DNA of 64,000 nt, from the NCBI GenBank assembly GCA_028752905.1, contig JAQNBH010000014.1, positions 23,686,162 through 23,750,161 of the forward strand, in the 5' to 3' direction. Source of the stretch: Cladorhizidae sp. MBARI D1340-BT2 (Eukaryota > Porifera > Demospongiae > Poecilosclerida > Cladorhizidae). This document shows positions 23,780 to 37,367 of the stretch, piece by piece. The number at the start of each line of letters is the position of its first letter. Within the stretch, counting starts at the first letter, position 1. Both the position numbers and the translations under genes were made by a program. Under the pieces are notes generated by a model, which was given only the letters and a program-made list of their open reading frames with translations, ran no database searches and was not told the origin of the DNA.

Positions 23780-24179
23780 TAAATTACCCATACTAAAAGG
23801 TGATTTTCCTGATAATGTGGATTTTCGGTCTTAGGAACACCTGTATCTTTGTGAAAATTTTAGGAAAAATACTTCATTATATATCATCATGTAGCCCTTT
23901 CTTTCCTCTATCTTTTAAGTCAAAAGATTGTGCAGAAAACTACTCATGGTTATCACTGTACAAGTGGCTCTGTAGTGTATGCCTGGCATATGAATTATTA
24001 CTAGTGACACAAACCCTTCAAACAGCTTTTGCTCCACTTAAAAGATAGAGGAAAGAAAGGGCTCCACAATGATATATAATGAAGTATTTTTCCTAAAATT
24101 TTCACAAAGATACAGGTGTTCCTAAGACCGAAAATCCACATTATCAGGAAAATCACCTTTTAGTATGGGTAATTTCATT
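23780..24179. mobile_element. Foldback element nested inside the larger one
   Basis: Arms of about 143 bp (23780-23922 and 24036-24179), starting attacccatactaaaaggtg and ending caccttttagtatgggtaat, enclose a ~113-bp loop. It interrupts the arm structure of the larger foldback element and is therefore the later arrival. Confidence 0.8.
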
Positions 24180-24731
24180 ACCACAGAGCTAGTAATTAGG
24201 GTACAGGTTTTGAGGGACCTGAATGTTTCTGCATGTATCTTCTAAGATACTGGTCCTATAGAGTCATTCAACATATCATTTTAAAGCACACAGAAGAAGC
24301 AACACTTTGATAACAAAAATAACTGTATAGAAGTTAGGGGGGGAAAGTTATGGGATTAGAAAGTTGATTAAAAAAATCCCTTTGATGTCTCCTCCCCCCC
24401 TTCACTGGTCTTACTCATGAAGATAAAATCCACCATAACTCAAACAATGGATCATCCAAATTGCTTCATATTTGAAAGACAGCTTGTATAGATGTTGTGC
24501 AATTATATAAGCAACAAAACACAAAAACCTCTTTTTGTCAAAAAAAAATGGGTTCCATCCCCCTTAATGCTTTGTAGCTTGACATTTTACAAGCTTGACC
24601 TTACATTTTTGAAGATGTATCTATGTACATGGAGTGTGTGTAGTATTGCTATGAGGAGACCACCTAGCTCACATTGTAGAACTAGAAGTACTATTGTCTT
24701 GCTCACTCAGTGTGTGCATATATACATATAT

Positions 24732-24810
24732 CAGGGTTTCATTGGGGGGGGGAGGACACAACACCTTTTTGCTCTGCCCCCCCTTGGACAATTTTCTAAA
24801 TGAAACCCTG
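24732..24810. mobile_element. 79-bp MITE related to the 46197-49793 transposon
   Basis: The ends are CAGGGTTTCATT and AATGAAACCCTG, flanked by atat on both sides. Read inward from the right end, the sequence follows the left end of the 3.6-kb transposon at 46197 for about 40 bp (CAGGGTTTCATTTAGAAA, then TTGTCCAAGGGGGGG). It is therefore a minimal nonautonomous derivative. Confidence 0.8.
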
Positions 24811-25419
24811 ATATGCATGTACATATTATGCTTCTATTAAGGTTTACTAAAGAAAATGTAAACACAAAGCAAACAGATAATTTAAGAAGATGAGTTATTA
24901 GTCCAGAGGTTGTTATGTTGCTTACATGATATCTCAAAATAGCTGGAAGCTCATATCTCTCTCAACCAACAGGCAGACCAGAGCTATCAAAAGTGTATGC
25001 TCTAATTACAGGACGAATGTCTAGAAAACTCTGCGACATCGTTGTCAATTGTCAATAGCTACTTAAAGGCAGGCTCACTATCTGACGGAACGGATAGCTG
25101 TTGCTGCATGCAGTTTCATAATCAACTTGAATCCGCTATGGAAACATGTAATGTTTTTTTAAGGACATGTTTAACTTGCAGGTACCGTAAGGAATGGCTG
25201 CATAATATTGTTACGTCTACATGGTCTGAATCAGCATGACCCAGGAGATGGTTTTAGGTGGGGTGTGTGAGGGAGCGATCTTCCTCCCCCAACATTTGAC
25301 TCCAAGCTCCTGGAAGCCGGCATCTTCATCATTGACCATGTTTGTTTAGGGGTACACTTGCGGCTTTTCATATTCCTGACTATAGCTCATGAATTTTGCA
25401 ACATGGCAATAAACTATAC
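24811..25419. other. Intron 1, no gene seen
   Basis: Unique DNA between the MITE and the large satellite. The open frame at 25042-25239 has no recognised motif. Confidence 0.4.
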
Positions 25420-28400
25420 TAGCTGCACTAGAGCTCACACTAGCTGCACTAGAGCTCACACTAGCTGCACTAGAGCTCACACTAGCTGCACTAGAGCTCA
25501 CACTAGCTGCACTAGAGCTCACACTAGCTGCACTAGAGCTCACACTAGCTGCACTAGAGCTCACACTAGCTGCACTAGAGCTCACACTAGCTGCACTAGA
25601 GTCACACTAGCTGCACTAGAGCTCACACTAGCTGCACTAGAGCTCACACTAGCTGCACTAGAGCTCACACTAGCTGCACTAGAGCTCACACTAGCTGCAC
25701 TAGAGCTCACACTAGCTGCACTAGAGCTCACACTGGCTGCACTAGAGCTCACACTAGCTGCACTAGAGCTCACACTAGCTGCACTAGAGCTCACACTAGC
25801 TGCACTAGAGCTCACACTAGCTGCACTAGAGCTCACACTAGCTGCACTAGAGCTCACACTAGCTGCACTAGAGCTCACACTAGCTGCACTAGAGCTCACA
25901 CTAGCTGCACTAGAGCTCACACTAGCTGCACTAGAGCTCACACTAGCTGCACTAGAGCTCACACTAGCTGCACTAGAGCTCACACTAGCTGCACTAGAGC
26001 TCACACTAGCTGCACTAGAGCTCACACTAGCTGCACTAGAGCTCACACTAGCTGCACTAGAGCTCACACTAGCTGCACTAGAGCTAACACTGGCTGCACT
26101 AGAGCTCACACTGGCTGCACTAGAGCTCACACTAGCTGCACTAGAGCTCACACTAGCTGCACTAGAACTCACACTAGCTGCACTAGAGCTCACACTAGCT
26201 GCACTAGAGCTCACACTAGCTGCACTAGAGCTCACACTAGCTGCACTAGAGCTCACACTAGCTGCACTAGAGCTCACACTAGCTGCACTAGAGCTCACAC
26301 TAGCTGCACTAGAGTTCACACTGGCTGCACTAGAGCTCACACTAGCTGCACTAGAGCTCACACTAGCTGCACTAGAGCTCGGCTAGCTGCACTAGAGCTC
26401 ACACTAGCTGCACTAGAGCTCACACTAGCTGCACTAGAGCTCACACTAGCTGCACTAGAGCTCACACTAGCTGCACTAGAGCTCACACTAGCTGCACTAG
26501 AGCTCACACTGGCTGCACTAGAGCTCACACTAGCTGCACTAGAGCTCACACTAGCTGCACTAGAGCTCACACTAGCTGCACTAGAGCTCACACTGGCTGC
26601 ACTAGAGCTCACACTAGCTGCACTAGAGCTCACACTAGCTGCACTAGAGCTCACACTAGCTGCACTAGAGCTCACACTAGCTGCACTAGAGCTCACACTA
26701 GCTGCACTAGAGCTCACACTAGCTGCACTAGAGCTCACACTAGCTGCACTAGAGCTCACACTAGCTGCACTAGAGCTCACACTAGCTGCACTAGAGCTCA
26801 CACTGGCTGCACTAGAGCTCACACTGGCTGCACTAGAGCTCACACTAGCTGCACTAGAGCTCACACTAGCTGCACTAGAGCTCACACTAGCTGCACTAGA
26901 GCTCACACTGGCTGCACTAGAGCTCACACTAGCTGCACTAGAACTCACACTAGCTGCACTAGAGCTCACACTGGCTGCACTAGAGCTCACACTGGCTGCA
27001 CTAGAGCTCACACTAGCTGCACTAGAGCTCGCACTAGCTGCACTAGAGCTCACACTAGCTGCACTAGAGCTCACACTAGCTGCACTAGAGCTCACACTAG
27101 CTGCACTAGAGCTCACACTAGCTGCACTAGAGCTCACACTAGCTGCACTAGAGCTCACACTAGCTGCACTAGAGCTCACACTAGCTGCACTAGAGCTCAC
27201 ACTAGCTGCACTAGAGCTCACACTAGCTGCACTAGAGCTCACACTAGCTGCACTAGAGCTCACACTAGCTGCACTAGAGCTCACACTAGCTGCACTAGAG
27301 CTCACACTGGCTGCACTAGAGCTCACACTAGCTGCACTAGAGCTCACACTAGCTGCACTAGAGCTCACACTGGCTGCACTAGAGCTCACACTGGCTGCAC
27401 TAGAGCTCACACTGGCTGCACTAGAGCTCACACTAGCTGCACTAGAGCTCACACTAGCTGCACTAGAACTCACACTAGCTGCACTAGAGCTCACACTAGC
27501 TGCACTAGAGCTCACACTAGCTGCACTAGAGCTCACACTAGCTGCACTAGAGCTCACACTAGCTGCACTATAGCTCACACTGGCTGCACTAGAGCTCACA
27601 CTAGCTGCACTAGAGCTCACACTAGCTACACTAGAGCTCACACTAGCTGCACTAGAGCTCACACTAGCTGCACTAGAGCTCACACTAGCTGCACTAGAGC
27701 TCACACTAGCTGCACTAGAGCTCACACTAGCTGCACTAGAGCTCACACTAGCTGCACTAGAGCTCACACTGGCTGCACTAGAGCTCACACTGGCTGCACT
27801 AGAGCTCACACTGGCTGCACTAGAGCTCACACTAGCTGCACTAGAGCTCACACTAGCTGCACTAGAGCTCACACTAGCTGCACTAGAGCTCACACTAGCT
27901 GCACTAGAGCTCACACTAGCTGCACTAGAGCTCACACTAGCTGCACTAGAGCTCACACTAGCTGCACTAGAGCTCACACTAGCTGCACTAGAGCTCACAC
28001 TAGCTGCACTAGAGCTCACACTAGCTGCACTAGAGCTCACACTAGCTGCACTAGAGCTCACACTAGCTGCACTAGAGCTCACACTAGCTGCACTAGAGCT
28101 CACACTAGCTGCACTAGAGCTCACACTAGCTGCACTAGAGCTCACACTAGCTGCACTAGAGCTCACACTAGCTGCACTAGAGCTCACACTAGCTGCACTA
28201 GAGCTCGGCTAGCTGCACTAGAGCTCACACTGGCTGCACTAGAGCTCACACTGGCTGCACTAGAGCTCACACTGGCTGCACTAGAGCTCACACTAGCTGC
28301 ACTAGAGCTCACACTAGCTGCACTAGAGCTCACACTAGCTGCACTAGAGTCACACTAGCTGCACTAGAGCTCACACTAGCTGCACTAGAGCTCACACTAG

Positions 28401-31400
28401 CTGCACTAGAGCTCACACTAGCTGCACTAGAGCTCACACTAGCTGCACTAGAGCTCACACTGGCTGCTCTAGAGCTCACACTGGCTGCACTAGAGCTCAC
28501 ACTGGCTGCACTAGAGCTCACACTGGCTGCACTAGAGCTCACACTAGCTGCACTAGAGCTCACACTAGCTGCACTAGAGCTCACACTAGCTGCTCTAGAG
28601 CTCACACTAGCTGCACTAGAGCTCACACTAGCTGCACTAGAGCTCACACTAGCTGCACTAGAGCTCACACTAGCTGCACTAGAGCTCACACTAGCTGCAC
28701 TAGAGCTCACACTAGCTGCACTAGAGCTCACACTAGCTGCACTAGAGCTCACACTAGCTGCACTAGAGCTCACACTAGCTGCACTAGAGCTCACACTAGC
28801 TGCACTAGAGCTCACACTAGCTGCACTAGAGCTCACACTAGCTGCACTAGAGCTCACACTAGCTGCACTAGAGCTCACACTAGCTGCACTAGAGCTCACA
28901 CTAGCTGCACTAGAGCTCACACTAGCTGCACTAGAGCTCACACTAGCTGCACTAGAGCTCACACTAGCTGCACTAGAGCTCACACTAGCTGCACTAGAGC
29001 TCACACTAGCTGCACTAGAGCTCACACTAGCTGCACTAGAGCTCACACTAGCTGCTCTAGAGCTCACACTAGCTGCACTAGAGCTCACACTAGCTGCTCT
29101 AGAGCTCACACTAGCTGCACTAGAGCTCACACTAGCTGCACTAGAGCTCACACTAGCTGCACTAGAGCTCACACTAGCTGCACTAGAGCTCACACTAGCT
29201 GCACTAGAGCTCACACTGGCTGCACTAGAGCTCACACTGGCTGCACTAGAGCTCACACTGGCTGCACTAGAGCTCACACTAGCTGCACTAGAGCCTGCAC
29301 TAGCTGCACTAGAGCTCACACTAGCTGCACTAGAGTTCACACTAGCTGCACTAGAGCTCACACTAGCTGCACTATAGCTCACACTGGCTGCACTAGAGCT
29401 CACACTAGCTGCACTAGAGCTCACACTAGCTGCACTAGAGCTCACACTAGCTGCACTAGAGCTCACACTAGCTGCACTAGAGCTCACACTAGCTGCACTA
29501 GAGCTCACACTAGCTGCACTAGAGCTCACACTGCTGCACTAGAGCTCACACTAGCTGCACTAGAGCTCACACTAGCTGCACTAGAGCTCACACTAGCTGC
29601 ACTAGAGCTCACACTAGCTGCACTAGAGCTCACACTAGCTGCACTAGAGCTCACACTAGCTGCACTAGAGCTCACACTAGCTGCACTAGAGCTCACACTA
29701 GCTGCACTAGAGCTCACACTAGCTGCACTAGAGCTCACACTAGCTGCACTAGAGCTCACACTAGCTGCACTAGAGCTCACACTAGCTGCACTAGAGCTCA
29801 CACTAGCTGCACTAGAGCTCACACTAGCTGCACTAGAGCTCACACTGGCTGCACTAGAGCTCACACTAGCTGCACTAGAGCTCACACTAGCTGCACTAGA
29901 GCTCACACTAGCTGCACTAGAGCTCACACTAGCTGCACTAGAGCTCACACTAGGCTGCACTAGAGCTCACACTAGCTGCACTAGAGCTCACACTAGCTGC
30001 ACTAGAGCTCACACTAGCTGCACTAGAGCTCACACTAGCTGCACTAGAGCTCACACTAGCTGCACTAGAGCTCACACTAGCTGCACTAGAGCTCACACTA
30101 GCTGCACTAGAACTCACACTAGCTGCACTAGAGCTCACACTAGCTGCACTAGAGCTCACACTAGCTGCACTAGAGCTCACACTAGCTGCACTAGAGCTCC
30201 ACTAGCTGCACTAGAGCTCACACTAGCTGCACTAGAGCTCACACTAGCTGCACTAGAGCTCACACTAGCTGCACTAGAGCTCACACTAGCTGCACTAGAG
30301 CTCACACTGCTGAGCTCACCTGCTGCACTAGAGCTCACACTAGCTGCACTAGAGCTCACACTAGCTGCACTAGAGCTCACACTAGCTGCACTAGAGCTCA
30401 CACTAGCTGCACTAGAGCTCACACTAGCTGCACTAGAGCTCACACTAGCTGCACTAGAGCTCACACTAGCTGCACTAGAGCTCACACTAGGCTGCACTAG
30501 AGCTCACACTAGCTGCACTAGAGCTCACACTAGCTGCACTAGAGCTCACACTAGCTGCACTAGAGCTCACACTAGCTGCACTAGAGCTCACACTAGGCTG
30601 CACTAGAGCTCACACTAGCTGCACTAGAGCTCACACTAGCTGCACTAGAGCTCACACTAGCTGCACTAGAGCTCACACTAGCTGCACTAGAGCTCACACT
30701 AGCTGCACTAGAGCTCACACTAGCTGCACTAGAGCTCACACTAGCTGCACTAGAGCTCACACTAGCTGCACTAGAGCTCACACTAGCTGCACTAGAGCTC
30801 ACACTAGCTGCACTAGAGCTCACACTAGCTGCACTAGAGCTCACACTAGCTGCACTAGAGCTCACACTAGCTGCACTAGAGCTCACACTAGCTGCACTAG
30901 AGCTCACACTAGCTGCACTAGAGCTCACACTAGCTGCACTAGAGCTCACACTAGCTGCACTAGAGCTCACACTAGCTGCACTAGAGCTCACACTAGCTGC
31001 ACTAGAGCTCACACTAGCTGCACTAGAGCTCACACTAGCTGCACTAGAGCTCACACTAGCTGCACTAGAGCTCACACTAGCTGCACTAGAGCTCACACTA
31101 GCTGCACTAGAGCTCACACTAGCTGCACTAGAGCTCACACTAGCTGCACTAGAGCTCACACTAGCTGCACTAGAGCTCACACTAGCTGCACTAGAGCTCA
31201 CACTAGCTGCACTAGAGCTCACACTAGCTGCACTAGAGCTCACACTAGCTGCACTAGAGCTCACACTAGCTGCACTAGAGCTCACACTAGCTGCACTAGA
31301 GCTCACACTAGCTGCACTAGAGCTCACACTAGCTGCACTAGAGCTCACACTAGCTGCACTAGAGCTCACACTAGCTGCACTAGAGCTCACACTAGCTGCA

Positions 31401-34400
31401 CTAGAGCTCACACTGGCTGCACTAGAGCTCACACTGGCTGCACTAGAGCTCACACTAGGCTGCACTAGAGCTCACACTAGCTGCACTAGAGCTCACACTA
31501 GCTGCACTAGAGCTCACACTAGCTGCACTAGAGCTCACACTAGCTGCACTAGAGCTCACACTAGCTGCACTAGAGCTCACACTAGCTGCACTAGAGCTCA
31601 CACTAGCTGCACTAGAGCTCACACTAGCTGCACTAGAGCTCACACTAGCTGCACTAGAGCTCACACTAGGCTGCACTAGAGCTCACACTAGCTGCACTAG
31701 AGCTCACACTAGCTGCACTAGAGCTCACACTGGCTGCACTAGAGCTCACACTGGCTGCACTAGAGCTCACACTGGCTGCACTAGAGCCCAGCTCACAGCT
31801 CACACTGGCTGCACTAGAGCTCACACTAGCTGCACTAGAGCTCACACTGCTGCACTAGAGCTCACACTGCTGCACTAGAGCTCACACTAGCTGCACTAGA
31901 GCTCACACTAGGCTGCACTAGAGCTCACACTAGCTGCACTAGAGCTCACACTAGCTGCACTAGAGCTCACACTAGCTGCACTAGAGCTCACACTGCTGCA
32001 CTAGAGCTCACACTAGCTGCACTAGAGCTCACACTAGCTGCACTAGAGCTCACACTAGCTGCACTAGAGCTCACACTGCTGCACTAGAGCTCACACTAGC
32101 TGCACTAGAGCTCACACTAGCTGCACTAGAGCTCACACTAGCTGCACTAGAGCTCACACTGGCTGCACTAGAGCTCACACTAGCTGCACTAGAGCTCACA
32201 CTAGCTGCACTAGAGCTCACACTGGCTGCACTAGAGCTCACACTGCTGCACTAGAGCTCACACTGGCTGCACTAGAGCTCACACTGGCTGCACTAGAGCT
32301 CACACTGCTGCACTAGAGCCACACTGGCTGCACTAGAGCTCACACTGGCTGCACTAGAGCTCACACTAGCTGCACTAGAGCTCACACTAGCTGCACTAGA
32401 GCTCACACTAGCTGCACTAGAGCTCACACTGGCTGCACTAGAGCTCACACTGGCTGCACTAGAGCTCACACTAGCTGCACTAGAGCTCACACTAGCTGCA
32501 CTAGAGCTCACACTAGCTGCACTAGAGCTCACACTGGNNNNNNNNNNNNNNNNNNNNNNNNNNNNNNNNNNNNNNNNNNNNNNNNNNNNNNNNNNNNNNN
32601 NNNNNNNNNNNNNNNNNNNNNNNNNNNNNNNNNNNNNACACCCTAGCTGCACTAGAGCTCACACTAGCTGCACTAGAGCTCACACTAGCTGCACTAGAGC
32701 TCACACTAGCTGCACTAGAGCTCACACTAGCTGCACTAGAGCTCACACTAGCTGCACTAGAGCTCACACTAGCTGCACTAGAGCTCACACTAGCTGCACT
32801 AGAGCTCACACTAGCTGCACTAGAGCTCACACTAGCTGCACTAGAGCTCACACTAGCTGCACTAGAGCTCACACTGGCTGCACTAGAGCTCACACTAGCT
32901 GCACTAGAGCTCACACTGGCTGCACTAGAGCTCACACTGGCTGCACTAGAGCTCACACTGGCTGCACTAGAGCTCACACTAGCTGCACTAGAGCTCACAC
33001 TAGCTACACTAGAGCTCACACTAGCTGCACTAGAGCTCACACTAGCTGCACTAGAGCTCACACTAGCTGCACTAGAGCTCACACTAGCTGCACTAGAGCT
33101 CACACTAGCTGCACTAGAGCTCACACTAGCTGCACTAGAGCTCACACTAGCTGCACTAGAGCTCACACTAGCTGCACTAGAGCTCACACTAGCTGCACTA
33201 GAGCTCACACTAGCTGCACTAGAGCTCACACTAGCTGCACTAGAGCTCACACTAGCTGCACTAGAGCTCACACTAGCTGCACTAGAGCTCACACTAGCTG
33301 CACTAGAGCTCACACTAGCTGCACTAGAGCTCACACTAGCTGCACTAGAGCTCACACTAGCTGCACTAGAGCTCACACTAGCTGCACTAGAGCTCACACT
33401 AGCTGCACTAGAGCTCACACTGGCTGCACTAGAGCTCACACTAGCTGCACTAGAGCTCACACTAGCTGCACTAGAGCTCACACTAGCTGCACTAGAGCTC
33501 ACACTAGCTGCACTAGAGCTCACACTAGCTGCACTAGAGCTCACACTAGCTGCACTAGAGCTCACACTAGCTGCACTAGAGCTCACACTAGCTGCACTAG
33601 AGCTCACACTGGCTGCACTAGAGCTCACACTAGCTGCACTAGAGCTCACACTAGCTGCACTAGAGCTCACACTAGCTGCACTAGAGCTCACACTAGCTGC
33701 ACTAGAGCTCACACTAGCTGCACTAGAGCTCACACTGGCTGCACTAGAGCTCACACTGGCTGCACTAGAGCTCACACTGGCTGCACTAGAGCTCACACTG
33801 GCTGCACTAGAGCTCACACTAGCTGCACTAGAGCTCACACTGGCTGCACTAGAGCTCACACTGGCTGCACTAGAGCTCACACTAGCTGCACTAGAGCTCA
33901 CACTAGCTGCACTAGAGCTCACACTAGCTGCACTAGAGCTCACACTAGCTGCACTAGAGCTCACACTAGCTGCACTAGAGCTCACACTGGCTGCACTAGA
34001 GCTCACACTAGCTGCACTAGAGCTCACACTAGCTGCACTAGAGCTCACACTGGCTGCACTAGAGCTCACACTGGCTGCACTAGAGCTCACACTGGCTGCA
34101 CTAGAGCTCACACTAGCTGCACTAGAGCTCACACTAGCTGCACTAGAGCTCACACTGGCTGCACTAGAGCTCACACTGGCTGCACTAGAGCTCACACTGG
34201 CTGCACTAGAGCTCACACTGGCTGCACTAGAGCTCACACTAGCTGCACTAGAGCTCACACTGGCTGCACTAGAGCTCACACTGGCTGCACTAGAGCTCAC
34301 ACTGGCTGCACTAGAGCTCACACTGGCTGCACTAGAGCTCACACTGCTGCACTAGAGCTCACACTAGCTGCACTAGAGCTCACACTAGCTGCACTAGAGC

Positions 34401-36554
34401 TCACACTAGCTGCACTAGAGCTCACACTGGCTGCACTAGAGCTCACACTGGCTGCACTAGAGCTCACACTAGCTGCACTAGAGCTCACACTAGCTGCACT
34501 AGAGCTCACACTAGCTGCACTAGAGCTCACACTGGCTGCACTAGAGCTCACACTGGCTGCACTAGAGCTCACACTGGCTGCACTAGAGCTCACACTGGCT
34601 GCACTAGAGCTCACACTAGCTGCACTAGAGCTCACACTAGCTGCACTAGAGCTCACACTAGCTGCACTAGAGCTCACACTAGCTGCACTAGAGCTCACAC
34701 TAGCTGCACTAGAGCTCACACTAGCTGCACTAGAGTTCACACTAGCTGCACTAGAGTTCACACTGGCTGCACTAGAGTTCACACTGGCTGCACTAGAGCT
34801 CACACTGCTGCACTAGAGCTCACACTGGCTGCACTAGAGCTCACACTGGCTGCACTATAGCTCACACTGGCTGCACTATAGCTCACACTGGCTGCACTAT
34901 AGCTCACACTGGCTGCACTAGAGCTCACACTAGCTGCACTAGAGCTCACACTAGCTGCACTAGAGCTCACACTAGCTGCACTAGAGCTCACACTAGCTGC
35001 ACTAGAGCTCACACTAGCTGCACTAGAGCTCACACTAGCTGCACTAGAGCTCACACTAGCTGCACTAGAGCTCACACTAGCTGCACTAGAGCTCACACTA
35101 GCTGCACTAGAGCTCACACTAGCTGCACTAGAGCTCACACTAGCTGCACTAGAGCTCACACTAGCTGCACTAGAGCTCACACTAGCTGCACTAGAGCTCA
35201 CACTAGCTGCACTAGAGCTCACACTAGCTGCACTAGAGCTCACACTAGCTGCACTAGAGCTCACACTAGCTGCACTAGAGCTCACACTAGCTGCACTAGA
35301 GCTCACACTAGCTGCACTAGAGCTCACACTAGCTGCACTAGAGCTCACACTAGCTGCACTAGAGCTCACACTAGCTGCACTAGAGCTCACACTAGCTGCA
35401 CTAGAGCTCACACTAGCTGCACTATAGCTCACACTAGCTGCACTAGAGCTCACACAACTATAGCTCACACTAGCTGCACTAGAGCTCACACTAGCTGCAC
35501 TAGAGCTCACACTAGCTGCACTAGAGCTCACACTAGCTGCACTAGAGCTCACACTAGCTGCACTAGAGCTCACACTGGCTGCACTAGAGCTCACACTGGC
35601 TGCACTAGAGCTCACACTGGCTGCACTAGAGCTCACACTGGCTGCACTAGAGCTCACACTGGCTGCACTAGAGCTCACACTGGCTGCACTAGAGCTCACA
35701 CTGGCTGCACTAGAGCTCACACTGGCTGCACTAGAGCTCACACTGGCTGCACTAGAGCTCACACTGGCTGCACTAGAGCTCACACTGGCTGCACTAGAGC
35801 TCACACTGGCTGCACTAGAGCTCACACTAGCTGCACTAGAGCTCACACTAGCTGCACTAGAGCTCACACTAGCTGCACTAGAGCTCACACTAGCTGCACT
35901 AGAGCTCACACTAGCTGCACTAGAGCTCACACTAGCTGCACTAGAGCTCACACTAGCTGCACTAGAGCTCACACTAGCTGCACTAGAGCTCACACTAGCT
36001 GCACTAGAGCTCACACTAGCTGCTCTAGAGCTCACACTAGCTGCACTAGAGCTCACACTGGCTGCACTAGAGCTCACACTGGCTGCACTAGAGCTCACAC
36101 TGGCTGCACTAGAGCTCACACTAGCTGCACTAGAGCTCACACTAGCTGCACTAGAGCTCACACTGGCTGCACTAGAGCTCACACTAGCTGCACTAGAGCT
36201 CACACTAGCTGCACTAGAGCTCACACTAGCTGCACTAGAGCTCACACTAGCTGCACTAGAGCTCACACTAGCTGCACTAGAGCTCACACTAGCTGCACTA
36301 GAGCTCACACTAGCTGCGCTAGAGCTCACACTAGCTGCGCTAGAGCTCACACTAGCTGCGCTAGAGCTCACACTAGCTGCGCTAGAGCTCACACTAGCTG
36401 CACTAGAGCTCACACTAGCTGGAGCTCACACTAGCTGCACTAGAGCTCACACTAGCTGCACTAGAGCTCACACTAGCTGCACTAGAGCTCACACTAGCTG
36501 CACTAGAGTTCACACTGGCTGCACTAGAGCTCGGCTAGCTGCACTAGAGTTCAC
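25420..36554. repeat. 21-bp satellite array, >11 kb, inside intron 1
   Basis: About 530 head-to-tail copies of a 21-bp unit containing ctgcactagagctcacac. The unit holds a GAGCTC and a CTAG palindrome. Because 21 is divisible by three, and the unit lacks stops on the - strand, the array shows long apparent proteins of SVSSSAA repeats (and TLAALEL on the + strand), which are not genes. Point variants cluster: runs with tggctgc (for example 35570-35820), four adjacent units with gctgcgct (36310-36385), and single-base indels that break the frame in places. The true length is unknown because of the gap at 32538. Confidence 0.98.
32538..32637. other. Assembly gap (100 N)
   Basis: Exactly 100 undetermined bases within the satellite, the usual placeholder for a gap of unknown size. 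The copy number of the array is therefore not reliable. Confidence 0.98.
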
Positions 36555-36629
36555 GGATGTGTTCCTTTTGCTCCTCTGCCATTTAAAAAATAAATAAATA
36601 ATAATAAACAAATAAATAGGAGATCAATT

Positions 36630-36725
36630 ATAAACTCTCAAAGAAGTCTCAGTTGATATAAAGGTGGCCTCAATAATCAACTTGAAATTTACTCTCCACT
36701 TTCTACTCGGGATGCACTTGCCTTC
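36630..36725 (-). mobile_element. Penelope-like terminal remnant
   Basis: On the - strand this reads gagagtaaatttcaagttga, ttgattattgagg and atatcaactgagacttc, the same ordered words as at 3496, 7040 and 17950. It directly borders the end of the 21-bp satellite. Confidence 0.5.
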
Positions 36726-37367
36726 AGCTGGTCCCAGTGCACTCTACCTAAATGGACCACTGGATAAATGAACATTCCTGATAACTGAGCCCAGGACAGA
36801 ACATTTGTATACATTCACATACCAAAAAAATCTGGCTGAATGGGTCATGAATTCCTGATACTTGGGCCACTTTTGATGTGTTGTTACATGTATTCATTTA
36901 CACATTCATTTACACACTCTACACAACCTCTACATGGCTAGTCCCTTTGCTCTTGAGAAAGGATGGATCGATTTCTTTGCTGTTTTGTTGTAATTATAGA
37001 GCTACGTGGAGTGCATAGCTTTTGTTTGCTTTCTCTGGTACCAAACTGTAGCATGGTGTGGTGCCAAACTGCAGTGTGGTGTGGTACCAAAACTGTAGCG
37101 TGATGTGGTACCAAACTGTAGCGTGGTGTGGTACCAAACTGCAGCGTGGTGTATGTGCATTGTAATAGTGTCTCGTAGAGGATTATAGCCATAAATATTG
37201 TGGTTATGCAGGCAATAAGCTATAGGTTGCCATGGACACACATGGTTAATGATTTATAGTGGTGTTGGTGTTTCTGATGACATTTCCTGTAATCACACAC
37301 ATGCATGCACACACAAAGTGAGTATTAGCTAGTGCAGTGTGAACTATTGACCTCTCAACTTCTGCAG
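36726..37367. other. Distal intron 1 with a short tandem repeat
   Basis: Contains about four copies of a ~26-bp unit (ggtaccaaactgtagcgtgg) at 37035-37150. The polypyrimidine tract and cttctgcag before 37368 form the acceptor of the protease exon 2. Confidence 0.6.

Larger units (their letters stand above)
22850..24563. mobile_element. Large composite foldback transposon flanked by TTAA
   Basis: The outer arms start GGGGGATGTAACCCATTTTT and end with the inverted AAAAATGGGTTCCATCCCCC. Both are bordered by TTAA (22846-22849 and 24564-24567), the target duplication used by piggyBac and Kolobok superfamilies. The arms of about 370 bp match along their length. The inside carries two further inverted-repeat structures (23050-23740 and 23780-24179), so the element appears built by nested insertion or repeated inverted duplication. 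No transposase is encoded, so mobility would depend on an element elsewhere. Confidence 0.8.

Noticed and set aside
25582..36413. Very long open frames of SVSSSAA repeats
   Set aside because: They arise because the 21-bp satellite unit is divisible by three and lacks stops. Frame-breaking indels occur freely and there is no start, splice or homology support.
25420..36554. CRISPR-like array
   Set aside because: Units are contiguous and identical without unique spacers, in a eukaryotic intron.
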